From assembly GCF_022832385.1 (NCBI RefSeq), contig NZ_JALHLE010000019.1, positions 1-64,000 of the forward strand: a DNA stretch of 64,000 nt, read 5' to 3'. The notes under the pieces are model-generated. The model saw only the letters and a list, made by a program, of their open reading frames with translations, ran no database searches and was not told where the DNA came from. A program made the position numbers and the translations under genes. This document shows, piece after piece, positions 26,862-35,947 of the stretch (position 1 is its first letter; every line of letters begins with the position of its first letter). This DNA is from Novosphingobium album (ex Hu et al. 2023). GTDB lineage: Bacteria; Pseudomonadota; Alphaproteobacteria; Sphingomonadales; Sphingomonadaceae.

Positions 26862-27926
26862 ATGGATGAAGCACGGCGCATCACCAATTTCGACTATTTG
26901 CGCCTGATTGCAGCGGGCATGGTGATTTTCACTCATGGCCTGTTGCTGGCACATGGGGATGAATCCCTCGATCCGCTGGCTCGTGTCTATGCGCCGGGCG
27001 TCACGCTGGGCGTACTGGGCGTGATGATGTTCTTTGCGATCAGCGGCTATCTGGTCGCACGAAGCGCAGATACGGCACGCGCGCCCTTGCATTTCGCGAT
27101 CAAGCGCATCCTGCGCATCTATCCGGGGCTGTTCGTCTGCCTGGTCACCACCGCCTTGCTGATCGGCGCGCCGCTGTCGCTTCTCGGGGTTCATGCCTTT
27201 GTCCAACACCTCTACCCGCTGCGCTATGCCGTGCTCGGGCTGCTCGACCCGGCACACGCCACAACACTCCCTACCGTGCATCTCTATGACGATCCCGCCG
27301 GCGGGCGCGGATGGTTGATGAACGGCGTGATGTGGACGCTGCGCTACGAACTGATCTGCTATGTCATGATCGGAGTGCTTCTGATCGCGCGCGCGTTGCG
27401 CGGCGAGGTGATCACGGCCATCTTCGCCGCGCTGGTGCTCGCCGGTACGCTGCGAATCCATGACGGCCGCCTGGCCGACTTCTTCCTGGTCGTACCGATC
27501 TTCTTCGGCGGCGCGGTGATCTATTTTGCCTCAAAACGGATCGGCCCGGTCCCCCTGTGGGCTGCCGCACTGTGCCTGCCATTGGGCTATTTCCTTTACT
27601 GGAGCCCATACGGCGCATTGAACTATTATGTCCTGGTGCCGGTCATGACGCTGGCGCTGGCCACGGCACCAGGCCTGCAACTCCCCTCGCTCAGCCGTTT
27701 CGGCGATATTTCCTATGGTCTCTACCTCTATCACTGGCCCGTACAGCAGGCGATCAGGGCCTGCGCAGGCGCCCCGCTGAGCGCACAGACGATGCTGGGC
27801 ATATCGGTGCCGATTGTGATCGCGATTGCCTGGATGTCCTGGACGATAGTGGAGAAGCCGGCACTGGCCCTGCGGGCCCGGCTGCGCTGGCGCCAGCCCC
27901 ACCCGCCTCTGGGCGCTTCGTCGTAA
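26862..27926 (+). CDS. Acyltransferase 3 family membrane protein
   Basis: A 354-residue protein with about ten membrane segments of the acyltransferase_3 (OafA/NodX) family. The N-terminal signature TNFDYLRLIAAGMVIFTHG contains the Arg and His seen in the family active site, and the C-terminal GDISYGLYLYHWPVQQ is also typical. These enzymes move acetyl or other acyl groups onto sugars on the periplasmic face. Start ATG 26862 begins just before the signature; ATG 26784 in frame would add 26 poor-quality residues. Substrate unknown. Confidence 0.85.
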   Translation: MDEARRITNFDYLRLIAAGMVIFTHGLLLAHGDESLDPLARVYAPGVTLGVLGVMMFFAISGYLVARSADTARAPLHFAIKRILRIYPGLFVCLVTTALLIGAPLSLLGVHAFVQHLYPLRYAVLGLLDPAHATTLPTVHLYDDPAGGRGWLMNGVMWTLRYELICYVMIGVLLIARALRGEVITAIFAALVLAGTLRIHDGRLADFFLVVPIFFGGAVIYFASKRIGPVPLWAAALCLPLGYFLYWSPYGALNYYVLVPVMTLALATAPGLQLPSLSRFGDISYGLYLYHWPVQQAIRACAGAPLSAQTMLGISVPIVIAIAWMSWTIVEKPALALRARLRWRQPHPPLGASS

Positions 27927-27967
27927 AGCCGTCAGGGACCGCGAAGGAGCCGGTCGACGGGCCGCCA

Positions 27968-29218
27968 TTACGAAACCCGGCATGTGCCGGAATCACCGTT
28001 TGCGATGAGATCGGCGACCACCTGCAATTCGCGCTGTATCTCCCGGCGCGCTGCTTCACCTTCCGTCGTGCCACAGGCCCTGGCCAGCGACGAGGCGAAG
28101 CTTGAGAACAAGGCTGCCTCCAGGTTGCCCACCTCACGGCCGCTACCCGCGATCGCCTGAACCGTTCCCCAGGACTTGCGCCCCCGCGTATAGCGGAATT
28201 GCGCACCAAACTGGATGAGCGACGGGTCGCGCGCAGCCGCAAGAAAGAGCTCCTGAAGCCCCCGTTCGGCGGGAGTTCGGATGATGAGGCCTGCCATCTC
28301 GTCCATATCCGCCACCGGCAAGGGCGCGTCTGCCCCTGTGGGACGGATCTCCCCCCCGCTGACCAGCGACAGGTAGATGGCCTCGAATGCAGCCTCGACA
28401 AGTTGCGCCTTGGTCCTGAACCGGTGGAGAACGACACCCAGCGTCACGCCCGCGCGCTGCGCAACCGCCCGGTGCGTCAGGTGCGCCACACCGCCCCTGC
28501 CGATGAGTTCGCCTGCCGCGGCTACGATAGCCATCGCGACGGCGTCGCGCGCGGGCAGTGCCGGAACAGAGCGCATCGCCTGCTCGCGCGCGAATTCGCG
28601 CCATGGGGCGGCGGGCATCGGCGTCCCGGTCAGCCAGGCGCCAAGCCCCTGCCCGAATTCGGCAAGCCCGGCGCGATCCACGATCCGCCGCCAGTGGAGC
28701 ATGTGCAACAGACTTTCGTTCTCGAACACGCGCGCGGCCACGATGCTCTCGCAGCCCAGAGAAAACGCCCGGCCCGCTTCCTGCCAGAAGCCAGACCAGA
28801 GGCCCTCCCATCCGCCGGCCACGTCGGTGAGCATGTCTCCCGTCGTGGCCAGAACCTGCGCCTCGCGCCAGCTGAAGGCGAGACGCCTTTGCCCGCAGGA
28901 CCATCCATCCACGAGTTCGGAAAAGAACCCCGCAAACGCGGAACGCTGACCGGGAAAATCCGAGATTTGCCGCAACTGCGCATCGCACCAGCCCTGCGCT
29001 TCGGTCTGGGCAAACTCCTGAGCCACCACAAACAATTGTTCCAGAGATCCAAAGTGATGGTAGATCGACGAGACTGGGATTCCAGACACATCGCTGATCC
29101 GCCGCACCGACATTCCGGCAGATCCGACCGACTCCCACAAATCCAACACCGTATCGACCAAGCGATCAGATGACGGTTTTTCGACAATTCCTGACAACAT
29201 AAGGCGCCTGAATTCCAC
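27968..29218 (-). CDS. Tandem TetR-family regulator (two TetR modules in one protein)
   Basis: A 416-residue protein about twice the usual TetR length. HTH 1 is at about 17-65 (LVDTVLDLWESVGSAG, SVRRISDVSGIPVSSIYHHF) and HTH 2 at about 223-275 (AVAMAIVAAAGELIGRGG, THRAVAQRAGVTLGVVLHRF), each followed by a helical domain of 120-150 residues. Both HTH units look intact. The gene diverges from the TonB-receptor gene at 29366 across 147 bases, so it probably controls it. The start may be ATG 29200 (MLSGIVEK). A head-to-tail duplication or fusion is inferred. Confidence 0.85.
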   Translation of the reverse strand: MEFRRLMLSGIVEKPSSDRLVDTVLDLWESVGSAGMSVRRISDVSGIPVSSIYHHFGSLEQLFVVAQEFAQTEAQGWCDAQLRQISDFPGQRSAFAGFFSELVDGWSCGQRRLAFSWREAQVLATTGDMLTDVAGGWEGLWSGFWQEAGRAFSLGCESIVAARVFENESLLHMLHWRRIVDRAGLAEFGQGLGAWLTGTPMPAAPWREFAREQAMRSVPALPARDAVAMAIVAAAGELIGRGGVAHLTHRAVAQRAGVTLGVVLHRFRTKAQLVEAAFEAIYLSLVSGGEIRPTGADAPLPVADMDEMAGLIIRTPAERGLQELFLAAARDPSLIQFGAQFRYTRGRKSWGTVQAIAGSGREVGNLEAALFSSFASSLARACGTTEGEAARREIQRELQVVADLIANGDSGTCRVS

Positions 29219-29365
29219 CCTTCTCCTGGTGACGCAATAACAGCTTCACAACAAACAAGCGAGACACCCAACCCACCCTGCGCTTGTCATACTTCGCCAA
29301 AAAACTGTCACCCGCCTTACATACACTCGTTCTAGCGGACCCCGGCAACCACGGGGAACCTTTCC

Positions 29366-31900
29366 ATGAAACTGAAATCTTCGATTCTGCTGCGCACGAC
29401 TGCCCTCGCCGGCGTCGCGGCAGCCGCGCTCACGCACTCATCCATCGCGCTCGCCGACGAGGCGGCCGACGCGGACATGTCCGGCGACGCTATTATCGTC
29501 ACCGGCACGATCCTCGCGTCGCAGCAGGCCTCGGTCGAAGCCAAGCGCGTGGCCGTCAACATGACCGACGTCGCTTCGGCCGACTCCGCCGCCCGCTTCC
29601 CCGACCAGACCGCCGCGGGCGCTCTCGCCCGCCTGCCCGGCGTCGCCGTGCAGCGCGACCAGGGCCAGGAGCGCTACATCCAGGTACGCGGCGCGCCGAA
29701 CCGCTGGACTTCCGTCTCGATCGACGGCGTGCCGATGGTCGGCGTCGATGAAGGCGGCGACACCCGCGCCTTCCGCTTCGACGCAATTCCTTCGGTGATG
29801 CTGTCGGAAATGGTGATCAACAAGTCGCTGACCTCGAACCTGCAGGCCGACGCGATCGTCGCCACGATCGACCTCAAGACTTACTCTCCCCTTGATCGCA
29901 AGGGTTTCCACGTCGACGGCGATCTCGGCTACGGCATGATGGGCCACGGCGGCGGCCAGCAGCGTCAGGGATCGCTGCGCCTGTCCTGGTCGAACGACAA
30001 TGTCGGCTTCGTGCTGGGCGGCTCGCACTACCTGCGCGACCAGATCACCGACAACCGCGAGCCGGGCTATAACGACGAAACAGGCGAGCCGACGGCCTTC
30101 TCGGTGCGCAGCTACAAGCTGGAGCGCTACAACAATGGCCTGTTCGGCGGCGTCGAATGGAGCCCGAAAGCGGGCCAGAAGCTCTATGCCAAGGTGATCT
30201 GGTCGGAATTCGCCGACAACGAGGAGCGCAACCAGTATGACTTTGCCGTCACCGGCGATACTGTCACCGGCGTCGCCGCCATGTTCAACGACGGCAAGTA
30301 CCGCAACCGCAACACGATCGCCCTGATCGGCGGCGACTACGACGACTTCAACGGCTTCACCGCCTCGTTCAAGGCCAACTACGCCAAGACCGTCAACACG
30401 ACCGATCTGCCGCTGGTCCGGTCGAGCATCTCCGGTCTCGGGGACATCACCTACACCCTCAGCGATCCGCGCTTCCCGGTCTTCTCGGACAACGATGGTT
30501 CATTCAGCCAGACCATGTCACAAGCGGGCACAATCCTGCTGCCACTGCAGCAGCGCACCGAATCCGACAGCTACACCGTCAAATTCGACATGGCCAAGGA
30601 ACTGGGCGATCTCACGCTGTCGGCCGGACTGCTCTATGCCGACCGCGACATCGCGGGCAACGTCATCTCGACCAGCACCTACGCGGCTATCGGCTATGTC
30701 GGCTCACTGATCGGCCAGCCGTTCAATATCAACGACTATGTCACGAACGACGCCTGGGACACGGACTACCCGCTCGGCCTGTCGCTCAACTACGTCGACA
30801 ACAAGGCCATGCGCAAGGGCGCGGAAGCCACCCTCGCCGCGATGGCGGCAGCGGGCCTGTTCACCCCGGACAACGTCATTGAAGACTCCACCCGCTACTA
30901 TCAGCAGGAAAGGACGCTGGCCGGCTATTTCATGGGCACGCTCGTCAAGGGGCCGCTGACCGTTGCCGGCGGCCTGCGCGTGGAAAAGTACAGCATGGAC
31001 AATTCCGGCTCGCTCAGGATCAACGGCGCCTATACGCCCAGGACCTATTCGAGCGACAAGACCGACCTCTTCCCGAGCCTGAATATCCGGTATGAGGCTT
31101 CGAACGACATCGTCCTGCGTCTCGCCGGCCAGCGCGGTGTGTCCCGCCCGGCCTATGGCGCCACGCGTGTCGGCGCTTCGATCAGCGACACGTCCGTGCC
31201 GGGCACCATTTCGGGCGGCAACCCGCTGCTCAAGCCCGAATACACCTGGGGCGTGGACAGCAGCTTCGAATGGTATCTGTCGGGCAACGGCATGATCTCG
31301 GTCGGTGCGTTCTACCGCTGGGTCGACAACGTGCTCTACAGCGCGCAGGAGCGCGTGAATTCCGACTTCTACGACACCCCGGGCTTCGACCGCTCGAACT
31401 ACCTCTTCTCCGGCCAGTACAACGGCCAGAGCGGCAAGCTCTACGGCGTCGAATTCAACGTCCAGAAGCAGTTCGACTTCCTGCCGGGCGCGCTTTCGGG
31501 CTTCGGCGTTCAGGGCAACCTGACCCTGCTCGACGGCGACTTCAAGGCGCCCGACAAGGATGGCGTGGTACAGACCTACGACTTCCAGGGCATGTCGCGC
31601 ACGATCGCCAATGCTTCGCTGTTCTACGAGAAGTACGGCCTTTCGGCGCGCGTCAGCTACCAGTGGCGCAGTCACTGGCTCGACACGCTGGGCGGTCTGG
31701 GCAGCGGGGAATACCGCGCAGCCTACGACAACCTCGACGTGACGCTGCGCTATGCCGTGACCGACAACTTCACGCTATATGCCGACCTCGCGAACCTCAC
31801 CAACGAGACCTACGTGGCTTACGCCGACACGCTGGCCCATCCGACCGAAGTCGAACGAATCGGTTCGCGCTACCTGTTCGGCGTGCGTTTCAGCTACTGA
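29366..31900 (+). CDS. TonB-dependent outer membrane receptor
   Basis: An 844-residue outer-membrane receptor: signal peptide (about 1-31), a TonB-box-like DAIIVTG segment, a plug domain (ARFPDQTAAGALARLPGV, ERYIQVRG) and a 22-strand barrel ending in the aromatic LFGVRFSY. The plug style matches the Xanthomonas/Caulobacter subfamily (TIGR01782) usually linked to carbohydrates or other organic nutrients. The tyrosine phosphatase gene follows 17 bases later. Regulation by the divergent tandem TetR is likely. Substrate cannot be assigned. Confidence 0.93.
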   Translation: MKLKSSILLRTTALAGVAAAALTHSSIALADEAADADMSGDAIIVTGTILASQQASVEAKRVAVNMTDVASADSAARFPDQTAAGALARLPGVAVQRDQGQERYIQVRGAPNRWTSVSIDGVPMVGVDEGGDTRAFRFDAIPSVMLSEMVINKSLTSNLQADAIVATIDLKTYSPLDRKGFHVDGDLGYGMMGHGGGQQRQGSLRLSWSNDNVGFVLGGSHYLRDQITDNREPGYNDETGEPTAFSVRSYKLERYNNGLFGGVEWSPKAGQKLYAKVIWSEFADNEERNQYDFAVTGDTVTGVAAMFNDGKYRNRNTIALIGGDYDDFNGFTASFKANYAKTVNTTDLPLVRSSISGLGDITYTLSDPRFPVFSDNDGSFSQTMSQAGTILLPLQQRTESDSYTVKFDMAKELGDLTLSAGLLYADRDIAGNVISTSTYAAIGYVGSLIGQPFNINDYVTNDAWDTDYPLGLSLNYVDNKAMRKGAEATLAAMAAAGLFTPDNVIEDSTRYYQQERTLAGYFMGTLVKGPLTVAGGLRVEKYSMDNSGSLRINGAYTPRTYSSDKTDLFPSLNIRYEASNDIVLRLAGQRGVSRPAYGATRVGASISDTSVPGTISGGNPLLKPEYTWGVDSSFEWYLSGNGMISVGAFYRWVDNVLYSAQERVNSDFYDTPGFDRSNYLFSGQYNGQSGKLYGVEFNVQKQFDFLPGALSGFGVQGNLTLLDGDFKAPDKDGVVQTYDFQGMSRTIANASLFYEKYGLSARVSYQWRSHWLDTLGGLGSGEYRAAYDNLDVTLRYAVTDNFTLYADLANLTNETYVAYADTLAHPTEVERIGSRYLFGVRFSY

Positions 31901-31917
31901 TGGAAAGGAACGGACCC

Positions 31918-32967
31918 ATGCACCTTTTCAAGACCACCACCGCTCTCGTCACGCTGGCCGTTCTGGTGTCGCCTCCCGCGTTCGCGCGGGAGATGGCCGC
32001 CGTCACGCGGCTGGACAGCAGGACCGTCGAACTGGATCGGGGTGATACCGCGCCGGTCTCAGTCTGGATCAGCGCCGATACGCAGATCGACGAAGGAGAC
32101 CAGCGCGTTGCCGCCACGGCGAAGGACCGCAAGCTGAAGCTGGACATCCCCGCGGACGAGCGCCGCTATGTCATCCTGCTGGGCGAGAACGGCCATACGA
32201 CCGTCGTGGCCGAGCGCGTGCTGCCGCTCCAGCAGGGCAGCAACTTCCGCGACGTGGGCGGCTACGTCACCAGGGACGGCAAGACCGTGCGCTGGGACAA
32301 GGCCTTCCGCTCGGGCGCGATGCCGCTGCTGACCGATGCCGACTATGCGCTGATCGGCCAGCTGCACATCGACAGCGTGGTGGACCTGCGCTCTATCGAG
32401 GAGCGCGAGGTCGCGCCCGATCTGGTCGATGACCACACCGGCGCGATGTTCATCGCCAACGACTACTCGCTGAAGCCACTGATGGCCCGCTTCGGCAAGG
32501 GCAACGGCGAGAACATGTACTCCGGCATGGAAAAGATGCTGGTGCCGCAGTTCCGCTCACTGTTCCGGCGCCTGCTCGCGGACGAGGGCGCGGTGATCTA
32601 TCATTGCTCGGCGGGCCAGGACCGCACCGGCATAGCCACCGGCCTACTCTACGACGTGCTCGGCGTGGACCGCGAGACGATCCTCAAGGACTATCACCTG
32701 TCCACCGAACTGCGCCGCCCGCAATGGGAAATGCCGCAGGTCGATCCCAAGGACTATCCGAACAACCCGCTGGTGCAGATGTACATGGCGAACAAGGACA
32801 AACCGATGAAGGCCGAACCGCTCTACTCCCCGAGCGGCGCGTCTTTCCTCGCGCAGTTCTTCACCTACCTCGACCAGACGTACGGCGGTTCGGAAGGCTA
32901 CCTGAAGCAGGCGCTCGGCATGAGCGATGCCGACTTAGCGAAGCTGCGCGGCGTCATGCTGAAATAG
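31918..32967 (+). CDS. Exported protein-tyrosine phosphatase-family enzyme
   Basis: A 349-residue protein with signal peptide (MHLFKTTTALVTLAVLVSPP, cleavage near AFA), an N-terminal beta domain of about 85 residues, and a phosphatase domain of the Y_phosphatase3 type (NFRDVGGY, VVDLRSIEERE) with the catalytic loop HCSAGQDRTG (Cys and Arg). It would act in the periplasm on phosphoproteins or small phosphorylated molecules. The start is set by the AAAGGAA site and the signal peptide. Pairing with a TonB receptor suggests that the receptor imports something this enzyme dephosphorylates. Confidence 0.88.
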   Translation: MHLFKTTTALVTLAVLVSPPAFAREMAAVTRLDSRTVELDRGDTAPVSVWISADTQIDEGDQRVAATAKDRKLKLDIPADERRYVILLGENGHTTVVAERVLPLQQGSNFRDVGGYVTRDGKTVRWDKAFRSGAMPLLTDADYALIGQLHIDSVVDLRSIEEREVAPDLVDDHTGAMFIANDYSLKPLMARFGKGNGENMYSGMEKMLVPQFRSLFRRLLADEGAVIYHCSAGQDRTGIATGLLYDVLGVDRETILKDYHLSTELRRPQWEMPQVDPKDYPNNPLVQMYMANKDKPMKAEPLYSPSGASFLAQFFTYLDQTYGGSEGYLKQALGMSDADLAKLRGVMLK

Positions 32968-32993
32968 CGCACAGCGCCTGAACCCATCAGCTT

Positions 32994-33029
32994 GAGCCCG
33001 GCTCGAAGAAATTCGGCGCCGGGCTCTTT
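32994..33029 (+). terminator. Rho-independent terminator after the phosphatase gene
   Basis: GAGCCCGGC (32994-33002) pairs perfectly with GCCGGGCTC (33018-33026) across a 15-base loop, followed by TTT. It lies 27 bases after the stop codon. Confidence 0.75.
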
Positions 33030-33371
33030 GCCTGCAAGCACCGCCAGCGCAACGCGCTATGCACTGACCTCACAGCTCTTGTCATGGAATGTGCGTATTC
33101 CTTGATGCTGGGCGCCATCCCGGACGCCACGGCCCAGACCGGCGCAGCTGCAGCAATCTGCCCGCCGCCTTTTTTTGCAGGGCAGAACACCCGTCCCCCC
33201 GCATTTTCGCGCTGAATACCTCCGCCGACAGGGTCTCCAGTCAAGTACTTATTCGCACTTGCACAAGACCGCGCTGCCCACACGCGCCAGATTTTCCGGC
33301 AAGCGGCCAGATCTCACAACGATGAGCCGCGCACCGGGAATGGTTCTGATGTCAAGACTCGGGGAGCTAAC
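33030..33371. other. Intergenic stretch upstream of the second TonB receptor
   Basis: About 340 bases without a convincing gene on either strand. It should hold the promoter and any operator of the receptor gene at 33372. A GGGGAGC ribosome site lies just before that ATG. No palindrome stood out. Confidence 0.5.
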
Positions 33372-35756
33372 ATGATCAGCAAGACTCACTTCGTCCAAGC
33401 CCTGGCCTGCAGCGCCTCGCTGCTCGCCTTCACATCGGGAACCGCCCGTGCTGCCGATGCCGAAACGGCAGCCGATGCTGCCGCCGCGAGCGATTCCGGC
33501 ACCGGCATCTACGACATCGTCGTCACCGCCGAACGCCGCGAAGTGAGCCTGCAGGATGCACCGCTTTCGGTCAGCGCCGTGACGTCGGAAATGCTGAAGT
33601 CGGCCAACATCAACGACATCACCGGTCTCAACGGCTCGGTTCCCGGCCTCGTGGTGGCCCGCAGCGGCGGCGGCGAGCGCATCATCACGATCCGCGGCAT
33701 CGGTTCGGAAACGCCCGAGAACACCAACACCCAGCCGGGCGTCTCCTATCACATCGACGGCGTCTACATCTTCAACTCGATCGCCGCGAGCGCGGCGTTT
33801 ATCGACGTGAAGCAGGTGGAAGTGCTGCGCGGCCCGCAGGGCACGCTGTTCGGCCAGGGCTCGACCGGCGGCACGATCAACGTCGTCACCAACGATCCGT
33901 CGACCGATGTGGTCAGCGGCAATGTCAGCGCCGGCATCGGCAACTACAACTACAAGGAAGGCAGCGCCGCGCTCAACGTGCCGCTGAGCGATACTCTGGC
34001 CGTGCGCGGCGCCTTCCAGTTCACGAAGCATGACGGCTATGCCTATGCCACCGAGGTTCCGGGTGTTGCCAAGTACGATCTCGACGACGAGGACAACACC
34101 GGCTGGCGCCTCGGCGCCAAGTGGTCGCCGACATCGGACTTCTCGATCACGCTGAACACGATCCAGTACGATAGCAACACCCACGGCCCGGCGCAGAAGA
34201 ACATTCTCGACCCGGAGACCGATCCGCGCGTGCTGACGCAGGACTACCCCGGTCGTTCGGTGGTCAAGACCGAGTTCTATTCCGCCACGATGCGCTACGA
34301 AACGCCGCTTGCCGTGATCAAGTCGATCACGGGCTACCAGAAGCTGCACTCCGAACAGGCCTGGGACGCCGATGGCCTCGACGCCGATCTGTTCTTCGCG
34401 CAGACCTACAGCCCGCTCAGCTACGTCGGGTCGACCTACGACCACGTGCCGCTGTGGGCCTCGGACACAAAGAGCTGGAGCCAGGAAATCAACCTGACTT
34501 CGAACACCACCGGCCCGTTCAGCTGGGTTGCCGGCGGCGTCTACCTGCACTCCAAGAACAGCCAGTACATCAACGAATACCGCGGATCGGACGACAACAT
34601 CCTGCGCACGCCGCTGCCGCTGGATACCGCGTGGGACGATCCGGAAGTCGGCATCATCACGTATGCGGAGCTGTCCTCGATCAAGCGTGAACTCTATGCC
34701 TTCTATGCGCAGGGCACCTATGAACTGACCAGCCAGCTCAAGCTGACCGCCGGTGCGCGCTACAACCACGACAAGGCATCGGGCATGTTCGACAGCGCCT
34801 CGGGCGGTGCATCGAGCCAGACTTCGGGCGCCTATCTGCAGCCTTCGTCGACCGGCAGCCGCTCCGCCCACGCCTGGACCGGGAAGGTGGCGCTGGATTA
34901 CCAGCTCACGCCTGAGAACATGCTCTACGCAAGCTGGACCCGCGGCTTCAAGCCGGGCGGCATCAACAGCGCCTCGTCGGCGGGCAACAGTTTCTCGATC
35001 CTGCCCACATACAAACAGGAAATGGTCGATTCCTTTGAAATCGGCTCCAAGAACCGCTTCATGGGCGACACGCTGCAGCTGAACGCTTCCGCTTTCCTCT
35101 ACAACTACAAGAACATGCAGTTCCTCGAGGAAGATCCCATCCTGTACGGAGAAGGCATCAGCAACGCCCCGAAAGCCCGTGTCTACGGACTTGAACTCGA
35201 GGGAATCTGGGCACCGACCGAAGGCCTGCGCTTCGATACTTCGTTGTCCTGGCTGGAAGGCGAATTCACCTCGCACTACGAGGCGCTCGACCCGGCTGCC
35301 GCATCGGCCGCGCAGGTCGCTGCCGGCTATCCGGACTACCTCTTCTGGCTCAACTTTTACTCGGCCGCCCTGGCCCGCGATGCGGCCCGCGCCGACATCA
35401 AGGGCAACCGGGTACCCAAGCTGCCCCGCTGGCAGGGTAATATCGCCGCGACATGGAAGGGCAAGGTCGGCCCGGGCGAGCTGACCGCCCGTGCCCAGAT
35501 GATCTATCGCGGCAAGTACCAGTACCGCCTCTTCAACGATGGTGCGGTCGACCTCACGCCGTCCTACACGCAGGTCAACCTCATGGCGAAGTACGAGCCG
35601 GAAGGGACCAATACCGACATCACCCTGCGTGTGATCAACCTGTTCGACAAGAACGGCGTGAACTCGCGGTTCTCCGATCCCTACGGCTCGGCTCAGGTGA
35701 TGGACACCTACATCCCGCCGCGGCAGGTGATCGTCTCCTTCGGCTACAAGTTCTGA
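33372..35756 (+). CDS. TonB-dependent outer membrane receptor
   Basis: A 794-residue receptor: signal peptide (1-27, cleavage after ARA), TonB-box-like IYDIVVTAERR, plug (DAPLSVSAVTSEMLKSANIN, ERIITIRGIGSETPEN) and a barrel ending VIVSFGYKF. It belongs to the large sphingomonad group with a QDAPLSVS-type plug often found in aromatic or xenobiotic catabolic regions. It precedes an MFS transporter and oxygenase genes, so it likely brings the pathway substrate across the outer membrane. It is only distantly similar to the 29366 receptor. Confidence 0.93.
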   Translation: MISKTHFVQALACSASLLAFTSGTARAADAETAADAAAASDSGTGIYDIVVTAERREVSLQDAPLSVSAVTSEMLKSANINDITGLNGSVPGLVVARSGGGERIITIRGIGSETPENTNTQPGVSYHIDGVYIFNSIAASAAFIDVKQVEVLRGPQGTLFGQGSTGGTINVVTNDPSTDVVSGNVSAGIGNYNYKEGSAALNVPLSDTLAVRGAFQFTKHDGYAYATEVPGVAKYDLDDEDNTGWRLGAKWSPTSDFSITLNTIQYDSNTHGPAQKNILDPETDPRVLTQDYPGRSVVKTEFYSATMRYETPLAVIKSITGYQKLHSEQAWDADGLDADLFFAQTYSPLSYVGSTYDHVPLWASDTKSWSQEINLTSNTTGPFSWVAGGVYLHSKNSQYINEYRGSDDNILRTPLPLDTAWDDPEVGIITYAELSSIKRELYAFYAQGTYELTSQLKLTAGARYNHDKASGMFDSASGGASSQTSGAYLQPSSTGSRSAHAWTGKVALDYQLTPENMLYASWTRGFKPGGINSASSAGNSFSILPTYKQEMVDSFEIGSKNRFMGDTLQLNASAFLYNYKNMQFLEEDPILYGEGISNAPKARVYGLELEGIWAPTEGLRFDTSLSWLEGEFTSHYEALDPAAASAAQVAAGYPDYLFWLNFYSAALARDAARADIKGNRVPKLPRWQGNIAATWKGKVGPGELTARAQMIYRGKYQYRLFNDGAVDLTPSYTQVNLMAKYEPEGTNTDITLRVINLFDKNGVNSRFSDPYGSAQVMDTYIPPRQVIVSFGYKF

Positions 35757-35788
35757 CCCAGCCAGACCTCTACGGCCAACAGGGAGGT

Positions 35789-35820
35789 GGGCGCGGTGAC
35801 GAAAGTCGCCGCGCCCTTTT
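35789..35820 (+). terminator. Rho-independent terminator after the second TonB receptor
   Basis: GGGCGCGGTGAC (35789-35800) pairs with GTCGCCGCGCCC (35805-35816), 12 pairs with one wobble, closed by a GAAA tetraloop and followed by TTTT. Confidence 0.9.
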
Positions 35821-35947
35821 CACTTGCACAACCCGCACCGCGATCAAATCTTAAGGCGTGCATCATCAAGAGTATGCACGCAGGCCATGCGAGCGTGTGC
35901 ACTGTAGAAACCCGCACCGTTCGCCCCCAACGCCTGCAGGAGAATCC

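Noticed and set aside
33249..35276. Minus-strand frame of 675 codons opposite the second TonB receptor
   Set aside because: The receptor has signal peptide, plug and barrel end; the antisense frame has no recognisable content.
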